A DNA stretch of 64,000 nt from JABMQB01 sp963678235 (GTDB lineage: Bacteria > Bacteroidota > Bacteroidia > Bacteroidales > Prolixibacteraceae): assembly GCA_963678235.1 (NCBI GenBank), contig OY782766.1, positions 3,038,001 to 3,102,000 on the forward strand, written 5' to 3'. Position 1 is the stretch's first letter. Every line of letters starts with the position of its first letter. The notes under the pieces are model-generated. The model ran no database searches. It was not told the DNA's origin and saw nothing but the letters and a program-made list of their open reading frames with translations. Both the position numbers and the translations under genes were made by a program. This document shows positions 37,283 through 46,341 of the stretch, in pieces.

Positions 37283-39962
37283 AACAAAGCTACTTTCAAT
37301 TACCTTATTACTTTTGTTGAATGTCGTTAATACATTCTCACAGGAGAATATACTCGACAAAAAAATCAGCATTATATTTGACAATATTTCCATTAAGGAG
37401 GCATTAAAACAGATTGAAGCACAAAGTAGCGCTTCGTTTGCTTATAACGACTCCGAAACCTTAAATCAACAAATTTCCATTTCGTTTCAGCAGCAAAAAA
37501 TCAACAAAATTTTAACGGAACTATTTAAAAACACCAATTTGAATTTTAAGGTAGTTGCCGGAAAAATTAGTATTTACAACGAAGGCAAGAAAGGTGGAGA
37601 GCAAACAATTCACGGTTATACCTGCGACAAGAATACAGGGGAAGCGCTCATAGGCGCATCCATTTATAATCCTCAAACAATGACTGGCACGGTTACCAAT
37701 CAGTTCGGTTTTTTTTCGCTGTCTTTACAACCTGGCGATTATGATTTAGTAATATCGTTTATAGGATATAAAAACCAAAAAATAAAATTTTCAGAAAGCA
37801 AAAGCATGGCAATTAACCTGGAACCTATTTCAAGCAGTATCGGAGAAGTGTTGGTACATGCAAAAGGAAGCCGTGATTTTATTAGCGCTTCGAGTTTGGG
37901 GGTAATGGGTATCGAATCGAAAAGCATCTCAAAAATCCCGGCTGTTGGAGGGGAACCTGACTTGCTAAAAGCAATAACCATGTTGCCGGGGATAAAACAG
38001 GGAACAGATGGTTCAGCCGGGGTTTATGTCAGAGGTGGTGGCCCCGACCAAAACCTAATCCTGCTTGATGGTGTCCCTCTTTACAACCCATACCATCTTT
38101 GGGGCTATTTATCAACGTTTAATGCCGATGCAATTAACAATGTCGAAATCACCAAGGGCGCATTCCCGGCGCGTTACGGGGGAAGGCTGTCGTCGGTTAT
38201 CGATGTAAATATGAACAACGGTAACAACCAAAAATGGGAAAAGAAGATTTCTGTCGGGTTGCTTTCGGGAAAAGCTTCAGTAAGCGGTCCTTTAAAAAAA
38301 GATAAAAGCAGTTTGTTCCTTTCGGTGCGACGAACCTATGCCGATTTAATTCTAGCACCAATTTATGCATTAAGTAAAAACCTGAATGGCTCTAAAACCC
38401 GGACAGGGTATAATTTTACTGATTTAAACATGAAGACCAACTACCGTTTTTCCGATGAAAACAGTCTTTATTTGAGTGCTTATTACAGCAAGGACAAGTT
38501 GTATGACAACAAAATTGAAAGTGGCGACTCGCCAATAAGCTACAAAGACAAAACAATTCATAACGAAGGTTGGGGAAATGCAATTTTGGCTTTAAGATGG
38601 AATCACCTGTTTTCCGACAAACTGTTTGTCAACACAACTGCCTACTACACGGGTTATAATTATTATACACTTGATGAAGAAAAGGTAAGCTCGGACAATT
38701 CTACTGAAATTCCCGAATTCAAAAATACCACAGAATATTATTCCAGAATCAACGACTTTTCGTTAAAGCAGGATTATCAATATTTCCTGAACAACCGTCA
38801 CAATATTAAATTTGGGGCGGGCATAATTTCCCATAAATACGAACCGGGGGTAAACACATTTAGCAACCGCACAGCACAAGACGAAATCACTAACAAAGAT
38901 GCCAATGCATCCATCCGTGCAACCGAAATGTCGATTTATATTGAAGATGACTATGATGTTTTTCCTTTCCTGAAAATCAACGGAGGAATTCATACTTCCG
39001 GGTTTAGGGTACAGGGCAAAAACTATCTGGCTATTGAGCCCCGCATTAGCGGACGGTTAAAAATTACCAGAAACCTGTCGTTAAAAGCTGGTTATTCCGA
39101 AATGAGCCAATACCAGCATCTATTAACTACATCGAGCCTTACGCAATCATCGGATTTGTGGATACCTGCCACCAAAAATATTTTACCGCAGTATGCTACT
39201 CAATATTCAGGTGGAATTGCCTGGTCACTTAAAAACATTTATCAGGTTGAACTTGAAGGTTATCATAAAAAACTTGACCACTTGGTTGCATACAAAGAAG
39301 GCTATGAAATTATGGATGAAAACCTGTCGTGGGAGGAAAAAGTGACTGTTGGTAACGGAGAATCGTATGGCGGCGAAATTCTAATCAGAAAAACACAGGG
39401 AAGGCTTACCGGCTGGGTTGGTTACACATTGTCGTGGACAAACCGCCAGTTCAATGAAATCAATAATGGCATAGAGTATCCTTATAAATTCGATCGGCGG
39501 CACGACATTTCGCTTGTAGGAAACTACAAACTGAATGAAAAATGGGATTTAAACATGAATTGGGTGTATTACTCAGGAATGATGATAACAGCGCCAAATT
39601 CTACATACTTAAACCCGTATTACACCGGAAGAAATATTTTCTGGACAGAGTTTATAACCCCAAATGATGTTGATTTTGTTTATTACACCTCGGGACTGAC
39701 AAGTGAAATTGAAGGTCGAAATAACTACAAGCTCCCCGACTATCACAAGCTGGACATTACAGCTACTTATCACAAAGAAACCAAACATGGCAATAAAATG
39801 GAACTCACATTTGGGCTCACCAATGCTTATAACCGTATGAATCCATCGTATTATTTACCGGTCGAGCCTGATGAATCGAGCTATCAAAGCAACAAGGTGA
39901 AATACGAAATGGTAACCCTGTTCCCGATGATGCCAACTTTTACATACAGCCTTACATTTTAA
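37269..39962 (+). CDS. TonB-dependent receptor with STN signalling domain
   Basis: The 897-residue outer-membrane transducer has a signal peptide, an STN domain (about residues 33-105, ISIKEALKQIEAQSSASFAYND) for contact with FecR, a carboxypeptidase-like domain (about 112-195), a plug (about 215-325, AGVYVRGGGPDQNLILLDGVPLYN) and a beta-barrel. It lacks the TonB-partner SusD, and a DUF4249 lipoprotein follows instead. It resembles the receptor at 75-2432 along its plug and barrel. Its ligand is unknown. It overlaps the FecR gene and is 14 bp from the DUF4249 gene, so the whole cassette is one unit. Confidence 0.94.
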   Translation: MKFNKTKLLSITLLLLLNVVNTFSQENILDKKISIIFDNISIKEALKQIEAQSSASFAYNDSETLNQQISISFQQQKINKILTELFKNTNLNFKVVAGKISIYNEGKKGGEQTIHGYTCDKNTGEALIGASIYNPQTMTGTVTNQFGFFSLSLQPGDYDLVISFIGYKNQKIKFSESKSMAINLEPISSSIGEVLVHAKGSRDFISASSLGVMGIESKSISKIPAVGGEPDLLKAITMLPGIKQGTDGSAGVYVRGGGPDQNLILLDGVPLYNPYHLWGYLSTFNADAINNVEITKGAFPARYGGRLSSVIDVNMNNGNNQKWEKKISVGLLSGKASVSGPLKKDKSSLFLSVRRTYADLILAPIYALSKNLNGSKTRTGYNFTDLNMKTNYRFSDENSLYLSAYYSKDKLYDNKIESGDSPISYKDKTIHNEGWGNAILALRWNHLFSDKLFVNTTAYYTGYNYYTLDEEKVSSDNSTEIPEFKNTTEYYSRINDFSLKQDYQYFLNNRHNIKFGAGIISHKYEPGVNTFSNRTAQDEITNKDANASIRATEMSIYIEDDYDVFPFLKINGGIHTSGFRVQGKNYLAIEPRISGRLKITRNLSLKAGYSEMSQYQHLLTTSSLTQSSDLWIPATKNILPQYATQYSGGIAWSLKNIYQVELEGYHKKLDHLVAYKEGYEIMDENLSWEEKVTVGNGESYGGEILIRKTQGRLTGWVGYTLSWTNRQFNEINNGIEYPYKFDRRHDISLVGNYKLNEKWDLNMNWVYYSGMMITAPNSTYLNPYYTGRNIFWTEFITPNDVDFVYYTSGLTSEIEGRNNYKLPDYHKLDITATYHKETKHGNKMELTFGLTNAYNRMNPSYYLPVEPDESSYQSNKVKYEMVTLFPMMPTFTYSLTF

Positions 39963-39976
39963 TAATCTAAAATTCC

Positions 39977-40948
39977 ATGGAAATGAAAAAGATAAATCAA
40001 TATATTCTGCTACTGTTCGTTGTTTTGCTGACTTCATGTTATAACGAATTTAGTTTTGACGTAGAACCCGTTGACGATAAAATTGTAATCAATGGCCTAA
40101 TCAACAACCTCGATACTCTTGCGGTTACCGTTACCAAAAGTTTTTCTCCCGGAGGTGATGTTGTAATTGATGAACTAGAAAATGCCCAAGTTTCAATTTA
40201 CGAAAACGGCACTTTGATTGGAGAAATGGAATACCGCAAGTCGGAAACAGATGTGGTTGGAAGGTTTGTATCCGATATTGTGCCAACCCCAGGAAACAGT
40301 TACCGCATTAACGTAAACGATTCGCTTGGAGAGTCGCAGGCACTTACCAGCACTCCAGTTGCAAATGGTATTTCCAGATTTTCGGCAACATTAACCGACT
40401 GGGGAAGCGATGGTTGGAACAAGCCTCGTCGGTATCGTTTTAGCGTTACCCTTAACGACCAAGAAGATGCAAACTATTACTTTCTGCGGGTTTACATGAA
40501 AATTTACCATAAAAGCACAGGCATTGATGAAATAAACGATATTGCACTCATGAACGGCGAAGTTCTGAGCAGCAGCATTCCTGAACAAACCAAATATGTT
40601 TATGGCGGCATTTTGTTTACCGACGAAGGTTTTAATGGTCAGCAACACGTAATTAACGGAACTGCCACATTACAGGACACTTCGCTTGTAGTGGGTTCGT
40701 TGACAGGTGTAGAGGTTGACCCGGAAGATGTTATTGTTGATACTGAAAAACTGTATTTGCAACTGGAATCACTTTCCCGCGAAACATACCTGTTTTATAA
40801 AACCCATGCAAAGGTTATCCGAATTGCAAAATATAGTACCAACTATAACTATCAGGCGCTAACCCCGGTTTACAGCAATGTTGAAAACGGCTACGGAATA
40901 TTTGGGGGATTGTACAAGAATATTCTTATTTATAACTTAGAAAACTAA
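39977..40948 (+). CDS. DUF4249 family lipoprotein
   Basis: A 323-residue lipoprotein with a signal ending in the lipobox LLTSC (Cys near residue 22), then a DUF4249 domain: DKIVINGLINNLDTLAVTVTKSFSPGG, ENAQVSIYENG, PGNSYRINVND and the C-terminal VYSNVENGYGIFGG. It probably sits on the outer face of the outer membrane with the receptor encoded 14 bp upstream, taking the place of a SusD-like binder. The residual tail at the window's left edge is probably a paralogue. The function of DUF4249 is not established. Confidence 0.92.
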   Translation: MEMKKINQYILLLFVVLLTSCYNEFSFDVEPVDDKIVINGLINNLDTLAVTVTKSFSPGGDVVIDELENAQVSIYENGTLIGEMEYRKSETDVVGRFVSDIVPTPGNSYRINVNDSLGESQALTSTPVANGISRFSATLTDWGSDGWNKPRRYRFSVTLNDQEDANYYFLRVYMKIYHKSTGIDEINDIALMNGEVLSSSIPEQTKYVYGGILFTDEGFNGQQHVINGTATLQDTSLVVGSLTGVEVDPEDVIVDTEKLYLQLESLSRETYLFYKTHAKVIRIAKYSTNYNYQALTPVYSNVENGYGIFGGLYKNILIYNLEN

Positions 40949-41010
40949 TTATCAATTATTTTTCGATCGCATGTAAAAAGCCCTGTGCTTAAACCATGAC
41001 ATCTATCAGA

Positions 41011-42351
41011 TCACCCAATCTCAGGTAGACTTATGCCCTTGATTTTTCGATATAAATCGAGGGCAAACACGTCGGTCATTCCCGACACAAAATCAACGAC
41101 CGATTGTATCTGGGCATAAAGGTTGGCGCCTTCTGTAAGGTACTGTTTCGGAATTAACGACAATAGTTTTTTACTGTACAAATCTTTCGGGCTGGTTATA
41201 GCACCGATAAATTCCTCCAGTAAAGTTCCGATTATTTTATAGCCTGCGATTTCAATTTCAACCACCGAACGATGTGCATAAATGGTTGAAATTGATATTT
41301 CCTTAACCTGGTCCATGGCTTTTGCTTCAGTTTCACCAAGTTTTTTAATCAGGCTCCCTTCGAAGGTTCCATTCAGGATTTCTTCCTTGTTTTTCCAAAA
41401 AATATCTATGCACAAGTTCACAAGCTTCCCGATAACGTTTGCTCGCAAAAAACTGATTTGTTCATTTGGATCGGTAACTTCTTTGAAGGTATTATCGAAC
41501 TTCATCAATTGCTTTTTTTCCGATTGTTGATCGTAAAATCCCAGGAATAAAGATTTAGCTTCTTCAAACGACAATATCCCTAATTTAAATGCATCTTCCA
41601 CATCCATAATCTGATAACAAATATCATCAGCTGCCTCCACCAAATAAACAAAGGGGTGCCTTTTCGCTTCCAATGGGTTTTCTGATATAACAGGAATAGA
41701 AAATTCACTTACAATCCGATTGTAAATTTCTTTTTCAGATTGAAAAAAACCAAACTTTTGCTTTGTGGCAGCAATCGACTCAAAAGGGTATTTAATAATG
41801 GAAGCTACGGTTGTATACGTCAGAGCAAAACCGCCGTTTCTTTTCCCTTGGAACTGATGTGTAAGTGTTCTTAATGCATTTGCATTGCCGTCGAAATGCG
41901 TAAAATCCTTCCACTCGCCAAGGCTAAGTTTTGTTTCAAATTCCTGACCAAAACCATTCCTGAAAAAATTGGATATTGCAGCTTCTCCCGAATGCCCAAA
42001 GGGCGGATTCCCTAAATCGTGTGCCAAACAAGCTGCAGAAATCACAGAGCCAATCTCAAGGAACAAGGCATTGTCTTCATTTTGGTTTTCGGTCCTTATT
42101 TTTTCGGTGAGCAAACTCCCAAGCGACCTCCCAACACTTGCAACTTCGAGGCTGTGGGTAAGCCTGTTGTGCACAAATACCTGCGCTGGTAATGGGAACA
42201 CCTGTGTTTTATTTTGCATCCTCCGAAAAGGTGACGAAAATATAATTCGATCGTAATCCCTTTGAAACTGCGACCGATCGGTCAAATTTGAGTTTCCAGG
42301 TCGGGATTCAAGACCAATTCTTTTTGCAGATAAAAGCTCGTTCCAGTTCAT
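41011..42351 (-). CDS. dgt: dGTP triphosphohydrolase
   Basis: The 446-residue HD-domain enzyme cleaves dGTP to deoxyguanosine and triphosphate and so controls the dNTP pool. Marks: FRRMQNKTQVFPLP, the first histidine in NRLTHSLEVASVGRSLG, the HD pair in CLAHDLGNPPFGHSGE, and the further Asp in EAADDICYQIMDVEDAF. It is the downstream gene of a pair, 1 bp after the YgjP-type gene stop, so they share a transcript. Confidence 0.93.
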   Translation of the reverse strand: MNWNELLSAKRIGLESRPGNSNLTDRSQFQRDYDRIIFSSPFRRMQNKTQVFPLPAQVFVHNRLTHSLEVASVGRSLGSLLTEKIRTENQNEDNALFLEIGSVISAACLAHDLGNPPFGHSGEAAISNFFRNGFGQEFETKLSLGEWKDFTHFDGNANALRTLTHQFQGKRNGGFALTYTTVASIIKYPFESIAATKQKFGFFQSEKEIYNRIVSEFSIPVISENPLEAKRHPFVYLVEAADDICYQIMDVEDAFKLGILSFEEAKSLFLGFYDQQSEKKQLMKFDNTFKEVTDPNEQISFLRANVIGKLVNLCIDIFWKNKEEILNGTFEGSLIKKLGETEAKAMDQVKEISISTIYAHRSVVEIEIAGYKIIGTLLEEFIGAITSPKDLYSKKLLSLIPKQYLTEGANLYAQIQSVVDFVSGMTDVFALDLYRKIKGISLPEIG

Positions 42352-42352
42352 A

Positions 42353-43066
42353 TTAAAACTTATAGGTTGAGTATTTTTTAACTTCTTTATTTAATTCTTT
42401 TGACTTCCCACCGACTAAACGATCCAGTTCGGCATGAAACTCCGGGCTGTGGTTTTTGATTTTCGTATGCACCAATTCGTGCAAAAGAATATAATCAATC
42501 AAATAAAATGGGAGTTTCATTAAGTGCAGGTTTAGGTTAATGTTGTTTTTTGAAGAACAACTTCCCCAATTGGTTTTATTATTTTTTATGACAGCCCGGT
42601 TATAGGAATATGCAAATTTATCAGCAAGTAGCTGAAGCCTTCGGGGCAAATATTCTTTTGCTTCCCGCCTGTAAATATTCGTAATCAGATCGTTTATAAA
42701 CGATTGCCCAACTTCCGATTCAATTGCATATCCTTCCGGAAAATAAACATAGATATTATTCTTCTCTTCCTTGATATTAAGCTTTTCTTTTTGCGTACTT
42801 AAAAGGTGGATGGTTTTTGTTTTTGTATCGTATGTTGAATTTATTTCAAATTTCGTTAAACCAGAATCAAATCTGTTTTGTTGTTTAATTATCCAGGCAG
42901 CATGTTCACTGGCAAACTTTAAAGCGCTCTTAAAACTAGAGTAATACGGGAGGGTAACAACAACCTGTTTATCGGGCTTTACCCTTAATTTAAAGCGCTT
43001 TGACCGTTTGTTTTTTACCAGTGTAATTTTACCTACCTTGGAAATGTGAAAATCTTTTTCTACCAT
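42353..43066 (-). CDS. YgjP/DUF45 family zinc metallopeptidase-like protein
   Basis: This protein of about 237 residues carries the zinc motif LLHELVHTKIKNHSPEFH (HExxH, with a downstream His) near the C-terminus and a preceding TNWGSCSSKNNINLNLHLMKLP, as in the YgjP/DUF45 family. Substrates are unknown. The frame begins further upstream at 43096; ATG at 43066 (MVEKDFHIS) is the likely start. It is divergent from the unknown gene at 43099 with only 32 bp between their starts. Confidence 0.85.
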   Translation of the reverse strand: MVEKDFHISKVGKITLVKNKRSKRFKLRVKPDKQVVVTLPYYSSFKSALKFASEHAAWIIKQQNRFDSGLTKFEINSTYDTKTKTIHLLSTQKEKLNIKEEKNNIYVYFPEGYAIESEVGQSFINDLITNIYRREAKEYLPRRLQLLADKFAYSYNRAVIKNNKTNWGSCSSKNNINLNLHLMKLPFYLIDYILLHELVHTKIKNHSPEFHAELDRLVGGKSKELNKEVKKYSTYKF

Positions 43067-43098
43067 TATGAAATAAAAACAAATCAAAGATATCAATT

Positions 43099-43803
43099 AT
43101 GGCAAATAACCAAAAAATAGAAGTGTTTGGGAACCTCACAAAAATTGAGACAGTAAACCCGGTTGAAGACAATGTTGCTTCTGGCATACAGGCTTTTGAA
43201 TCGCTGAACCCATTTCCCGGATATTACCATGAAAGGCCAGATACCACTTGTCCTTTTTATATTTATCTCGTATTAAGCGATCCTACCCCTCTGGAAAGGA
43301 TTCTCAGGGCTACCCAAAATATTGAAAGAGACTATGGCTGGCTTTTTGATGCAGGCAAAGGATATATGGAAATTGGAATGCAGGAATTGCATGTGATCAG
43401 GCTAAGGCACGTCCCGAACCTGGGCATTATAAAAGACATTATAGAAGCATACGAAAAACAAGGAATTATTTTCCGAAGGAAAAGTAGAAAAACTGAGCAG
43501 CAAACTGTTCGGGTGAAAATCGTAAAATTCCTTTCGCTCGAAAAACTGGCTGATAACATTTACCTCGACCTGAAGGAAAAAAACCATGGTTACTTTAAGT
43601 TACCTCATTATATCGACCGTGACAAATTTTTAAAAGTAGCCCGGGATGTTAGGTACAATTGGGAAGGTCATGAGTTTGATGCGGCAGTTGGCTCTTTCTA
43701 TAAAGAAGGGAAATTGCATGAAATTATTCGTGTATATTCCAATCAACTTACCACCAAATACCTACAGGATATTAGGGAATTATACCTTAAAAAAATAAAA
43801 TAA
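43099..43803 (+). CDS. Conserved hypothetical protein
   Basis: I do not recognise this 234-residue protein. It has no signal peptide or membrane helix and is mixed alpha/beta with many charged residues. Recognisable strings are PFPGYYHERPDTTCPFYIYLVLSD, DYGWLFDAGKGYMEIGMQELHVIRLRH and FDAAVGSFYKEGKLHEIIRVYSNQLT. Gene start lies 32 bp from the divergent YgjP-type gene, so the two may share a control region. A stem-loop with T-tract follows at 43823. Length and composition suggest an intact expressed protein; it could be an RNA- or nucleotide-related factor, but there is no motif to support this. Confidence 0.6.
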   Translation: MANNQKIEVFGNLTKIETVNPVEDNVASGIQAFESLNPFPGYYHERPDTTCPFYIYLVLSDPTPLERILRATQNIERDYGWLFDAGKGYMEIGMQELHVIRLRHVPNLGIIKDIIEAYEKQGIIFRRKSRKTEQQTVRVKIVKFLSLEKLADNIYLDLKEKNHGYFKLPHYIDRDKFLKVARDVRYNWEGHEFDAAVGSFYKEGKLHEIIRVYSNQLTTKYLQDIRELYLKKIK

Positions 43804-43822
43804 ACTGCTTCAAAAAGCATGG

Positions 43823-43856
43823 AAGGGTATTGTCTCTGAGGCAATGCCCTTTTTTA
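43823..43856 (+). terminator. Rho-independent terminator after the 43099 gene
   Basis: AGGGTATTG and CAATGCCCT (with one T-G pair) form a stem followed by six T residues, within 25 bp of the stop at 43803. Confidence 0.7.
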
Positions 43857-44072
43857 TGTGCCCACATGAAACCTCTTCCAGAATCATATAATAACCTGTA
43901 TTAGTCCTGCCAAGGACGACTGTTATAGAATTCGGGATATATGTTATAGCCTTCGAAGTTTAACTAAATTATTTTTCCCATTTGTTTTGGGAATTGTGTT
44001 CGAACGGTTCAGCTAAAAATCGTTCCTGATTTCAATTTGCCCTATAAACAATGAATTTGAATAATTTATTTT

Positions 44073-45800
44073 ATGAAAAGAAAATCAGACAGCCTTTTAG
44101 CAACTATAATTTTTATATGCATTTTAACAGGGTTTATTTCCTGTCAGAATGAGTTCATTGAACCTGAAAATCCAAAAAACGATACAATTTCCCGAGCATA
44201 TGATGTCTTCGAAATGGATATTCAGGTGGAGAACAATGCACAGGTGATTTCAAAAGAAAAAGAAGATTACCTGAACTGTACTGTTTTTTTGGACGGGAAA
44301 GACATTTACAAAGATTATTCAGGAACAGCCCGAATAAGGGGTAGAGGAAATTCTACCTGGTTTTGGTACGATAAAAAGCCTTACCGGATAAAACTCGATG
44401 AAAAATCTGAAATCCTTGGTCTAAAAAGAAACAGCGATTGGGTTTTATTGGCGAACTATCGTGATCCCACCAACCTGATGAATGCATTTGGTTTTGAGGC
44501 TGCGCAATGGCTGGGGCTTCCATACACCAACCACTCCCGCTATGTGGAACTGACACTAAATGGAGAATATATTGGATTATATCAGCTTACAGAACAAATA
44601 GAACAAGGCGCCAACAGAGTTGCTGTTCACGAAACTGATGGCGTACTCCTTTCCCTCGATTTGGATGATGGACCTTCGCTAAGTCCAAACAATCTGGATA
44701 ACTTCTGGTCAACTGTATTCCGATTGCCGGTGTGTGTGAAACACCCTAAGAATATTGGTAACGAACAACTTTCAGATATTCAGGAAGATTTTGCAAAGCT
44801 CGAAAAAGCCATCAAAGAATTTAACTATGATTCTGTTGAAGTTCTTCTTGACATACCCTCATTTATTGATTTCTTAATTCTCCAGGAACTTGTTTACAAT
44901 GTTGAAATAGATGCCCCCAGAAGTATATATATTCACAAAGATATAGGTGGTAAATATGTGATGGGACCTGTTTGGGATTTTGATGCAGGGTTTGATTTCG
45001 ATTGGGGAACCATGATGACCGGGCATAATTATTTTAATGCTCAGGAACTGGTTCTGGGAACTGATCCGGCAAACCACAGAGGTGGATATCGGATTTCAGA
45101 TTTTTTCACCAAGCTATTTCGTAACAAGCAATTTGTTGAAGAATATAAAAACCGATGGAATAGCATTAAAAATGAGATTTTAGTCCACGTCTGGGGCGAG
45201 ATGGAAAAATATACCCTTTCCCTGGAAGATGCAATGGAACGGGATTATGAAAAATGGTCAATTGATCGTTATTACGACACAGAAATAAATCGAATGGGAG
45301 ATTGGCTTAGCGATCGAATACCTATCCTTATGGAGGTTGTAAACAATTATCCCGAAGGTTCAATCCCTGCTGTTAGAAAAGACCATGGCGAAATTTCAAT
45401 TAATGTAAACATGTCCTACAGGTTAGGCTATCAACAAAGTGTTACTGTCAAAATAGATGAAAATGAGGTTCTTTCAAAGCTGCTAATATCGAAATCACAA
45501 CTATACAGTGATGCCTTAAGAATTGTTCCCTTAAACACAGATGGTAGTGAAGGAGAAAACAACACCAATGGGATTTTTGGGGGATGGTTTGAGGCTGATA
45601 ACAATCCCGGTGTTTGGGCAAATAGTCGCGTTTTTATTGAAGTGTATCAGGATCTTTGCAATTGGGAATGCGGATTGCGGGCAGGGGAAAACTACAGCAA
45701 TGTGGACGACAATTATTCTGTTAAAATGCAATTTCAATATACCATTAATGCCGAAATGAGAACCTTGACTATTATTGTTAATTTTAAAATTGGGGAGTAA
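44073..45800 (+). CDS. CotH-kinase family lipoprotein
   Basis: The 575-residue lipoprotein has a signal with lipobox GFISC (Cys near 24) and a CotH domain (about 70-430): IRGRGNSTWFWYDKKPYRIKL, KRNSDWVLLANYRDPTNLMN, GEYIGLYQLTEQIE, DFLILQELVYN and GPVWDFDAGFDFDWG. CotH kinases phosphorylate secreted proteins using ATP; the Asp-rich DFDAGFD may bind metal and the Lys in the PYRIKL region the nucleotide. The C-terminal part (about 440-575) is beta-rich with NNTNGIFGGWFEADNNPG, similar to the DUF4859-type modules. It is monocistronic beside tRNA-Ala. Confidence 0.88.
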   Translation: MKRKSDSLLATIIFICILTGFISCQNEFIEPENPKNDTISRAYDVFEMDIQVENNAQVISKEKEDYLNCTVFLDGKDIYKDYSGTARIRGRGNSTWFWYDKKPYRIKLDEKSEILGLKRNSDWVLLANYRDPTNLMNAFGFEAAQWLGLPYTNHSRYVELTLNGEYIGLYQLTEQIEQGANRVAVHETDGVLLSLDLDDGPSLSPNNLDNFWSTVFRLPVCVKHPKNIGNEQLSDIQEDFAKLEKAIKEFNYDSVEVLLDIPSFIDFLILQELVYNVEIDAPRSIYIHKDIGGKYVMGPVWDFDAGFDFDWGTMMTGHNYFNAQELVLGTDPANHRGGYRISDFFTKLFRNKQFVEEYKNRWNSIKNEILVHVWGEMEKYTLSLEDAMERDYEKWSIDRYYDTEINRMGDWLSDRIPILMEVVNNYPEGSIPAVRKDHGEISINVNMSYRLGYQQSVTVKIDENEVLSKLLISKSQLYSDALRIVPLNTDGSEGENNTNGIFGGWFEADNNPGVWANSRVFIEVYQDLCNWECGLRAGENYSNVDDNYSVKMQFQYTINAEMRTLTIIVNFKIGE

Positions 45801-45828
45801 AAAGAATCACAACTGCTGCTTCAACTCT

Positions 45829-45895
45829 TCTGTGGAGAATAGCATGATCCTTGTCTGTCCCTTAAAACATCAGACGGACTGGGAACCGCTGAACT
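45829..45895 (+). repeat. Partial copy of the tRNA-Ala 3' end
   Basis: TGGAGAATAGC (45831-45841) and, 40 bp later, GAACCGCTGAAC repeat the sequence of the 3' half of the tRNA-Ala gene (45944-45954 and the following GAACCGCTGACC) in the same order and orientation, with an unrelated insert between them. It is either a decayed tRNA copy or the scar of an integration event. Confidence 0.45.
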
Positions 45896-45913
45896 GATAA
45901 GTTTAAAGCAAAA

Positions 45914-45941
45914 AAAAGTGAAGCCCAATAGCTTCACTTTT
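45914..45941 (-). terminator. Terminator of tRNA-Ala
   Basis: A perfect 11-bp stem, AAAAGTGAAGC/GCTTCACTTTT with loop CCAATA, is followed on the minus strand by a T-tract. It lies just past the 3' end of the tRNA. Confidence 0.85.
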
Positions 45942-45943
45942 AG

Positions 45944-46017
45944 TGGAGAATAGCGGAATCGAACCGCTGACCTTTTGACTGCCAGTCAAACGCTCTAGCC
46001 AACTGAGCTAATCCCCC
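45944..46017 (-). tRNA. tRNA-Ala (GGC)
   Basis: On the minus strand the 74-nt sequence folds as a cloverleaf: acceptor GGGGGAT/ATTCTCC with two G-T pairs, D-stem GCTC/GAGC, anticodon stem TTTGA/TCAAA with loop CTGGCAG (anticodon GGC), T-arm AGCGG TTCGATT CCGCT. The discriminator is A and no CCA is encoded. The two G-T pairs in the acceptor stem are unusual but tolerated. Confidence 0.93.
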
Positions 46018-46028
46018 AAAAAATTAAT

Positions 46029-46097
46029 GCAACTTCCGATAACTCCTGGATTAGCGAAGTTGCCCGTCCCGATATTTATCGGGAAGCTAATCCCCCA
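46029..46097. repeat. Inverted repeats and a tRNA-Ala 5' end copy
   Basis: GCAACTTC (46029-46036) pairs with GAAGTTGC (46056-46063), and CCCGATA (46068-46074) with TATCGGG (46077-46083). Immediately after, AGCTAATCCCCC (46085-46096) repeats the last bases of the tRNA gene (its 5' end on the minus strand). The hairpins look like dispersed Bacteroidota intergenic palindromes. Confidence 0.5.
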
Positions 46098-46257
46098 TTT
46101 GAGTGCACAAATATAAAAATTATTTTATTCCCTCATCCTATATAAGATCCTTTTGGTAAAGTTTTTGTTAGCATTGTTGTGTTCGCGCAAAATAATGTTA
46201 GTTTTTGCAGTATTTTTAAGGATATTTAAATCCTATTTATTTTGAATAGAAAATTGA

Positions 46258-46286
46258 TTGCTTTTGAAGATTTATTTTTATCTTTA
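46258..46286 (+). promoter_or_regulatory. Candidate promoter of the TonB gene
   Basis: TTG (46258-46260), an 18-nt spacer and TATCTTTA (46279-46286; consensus TAnnTTTG with a final A). The ATG is 55 bp downstream. Confidence 0.4.
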
Positions 46287-46341
46287 TAGCCCGAATTTTT
46301 TTTCTTTTTAACGTTAAAAATTAAACTAAAATATCAATTAC

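Noticed and set aside
37269..40948. SusC/SusD polysaccharide-utilisation locus
   Set aside because: No SusD and no glycoside hydrolases; the partner is DUF4249.
45829..45895. A third tRNA gene
   Set aside because: Only two short pieces match tRNA-Ala and the stems cannot form.
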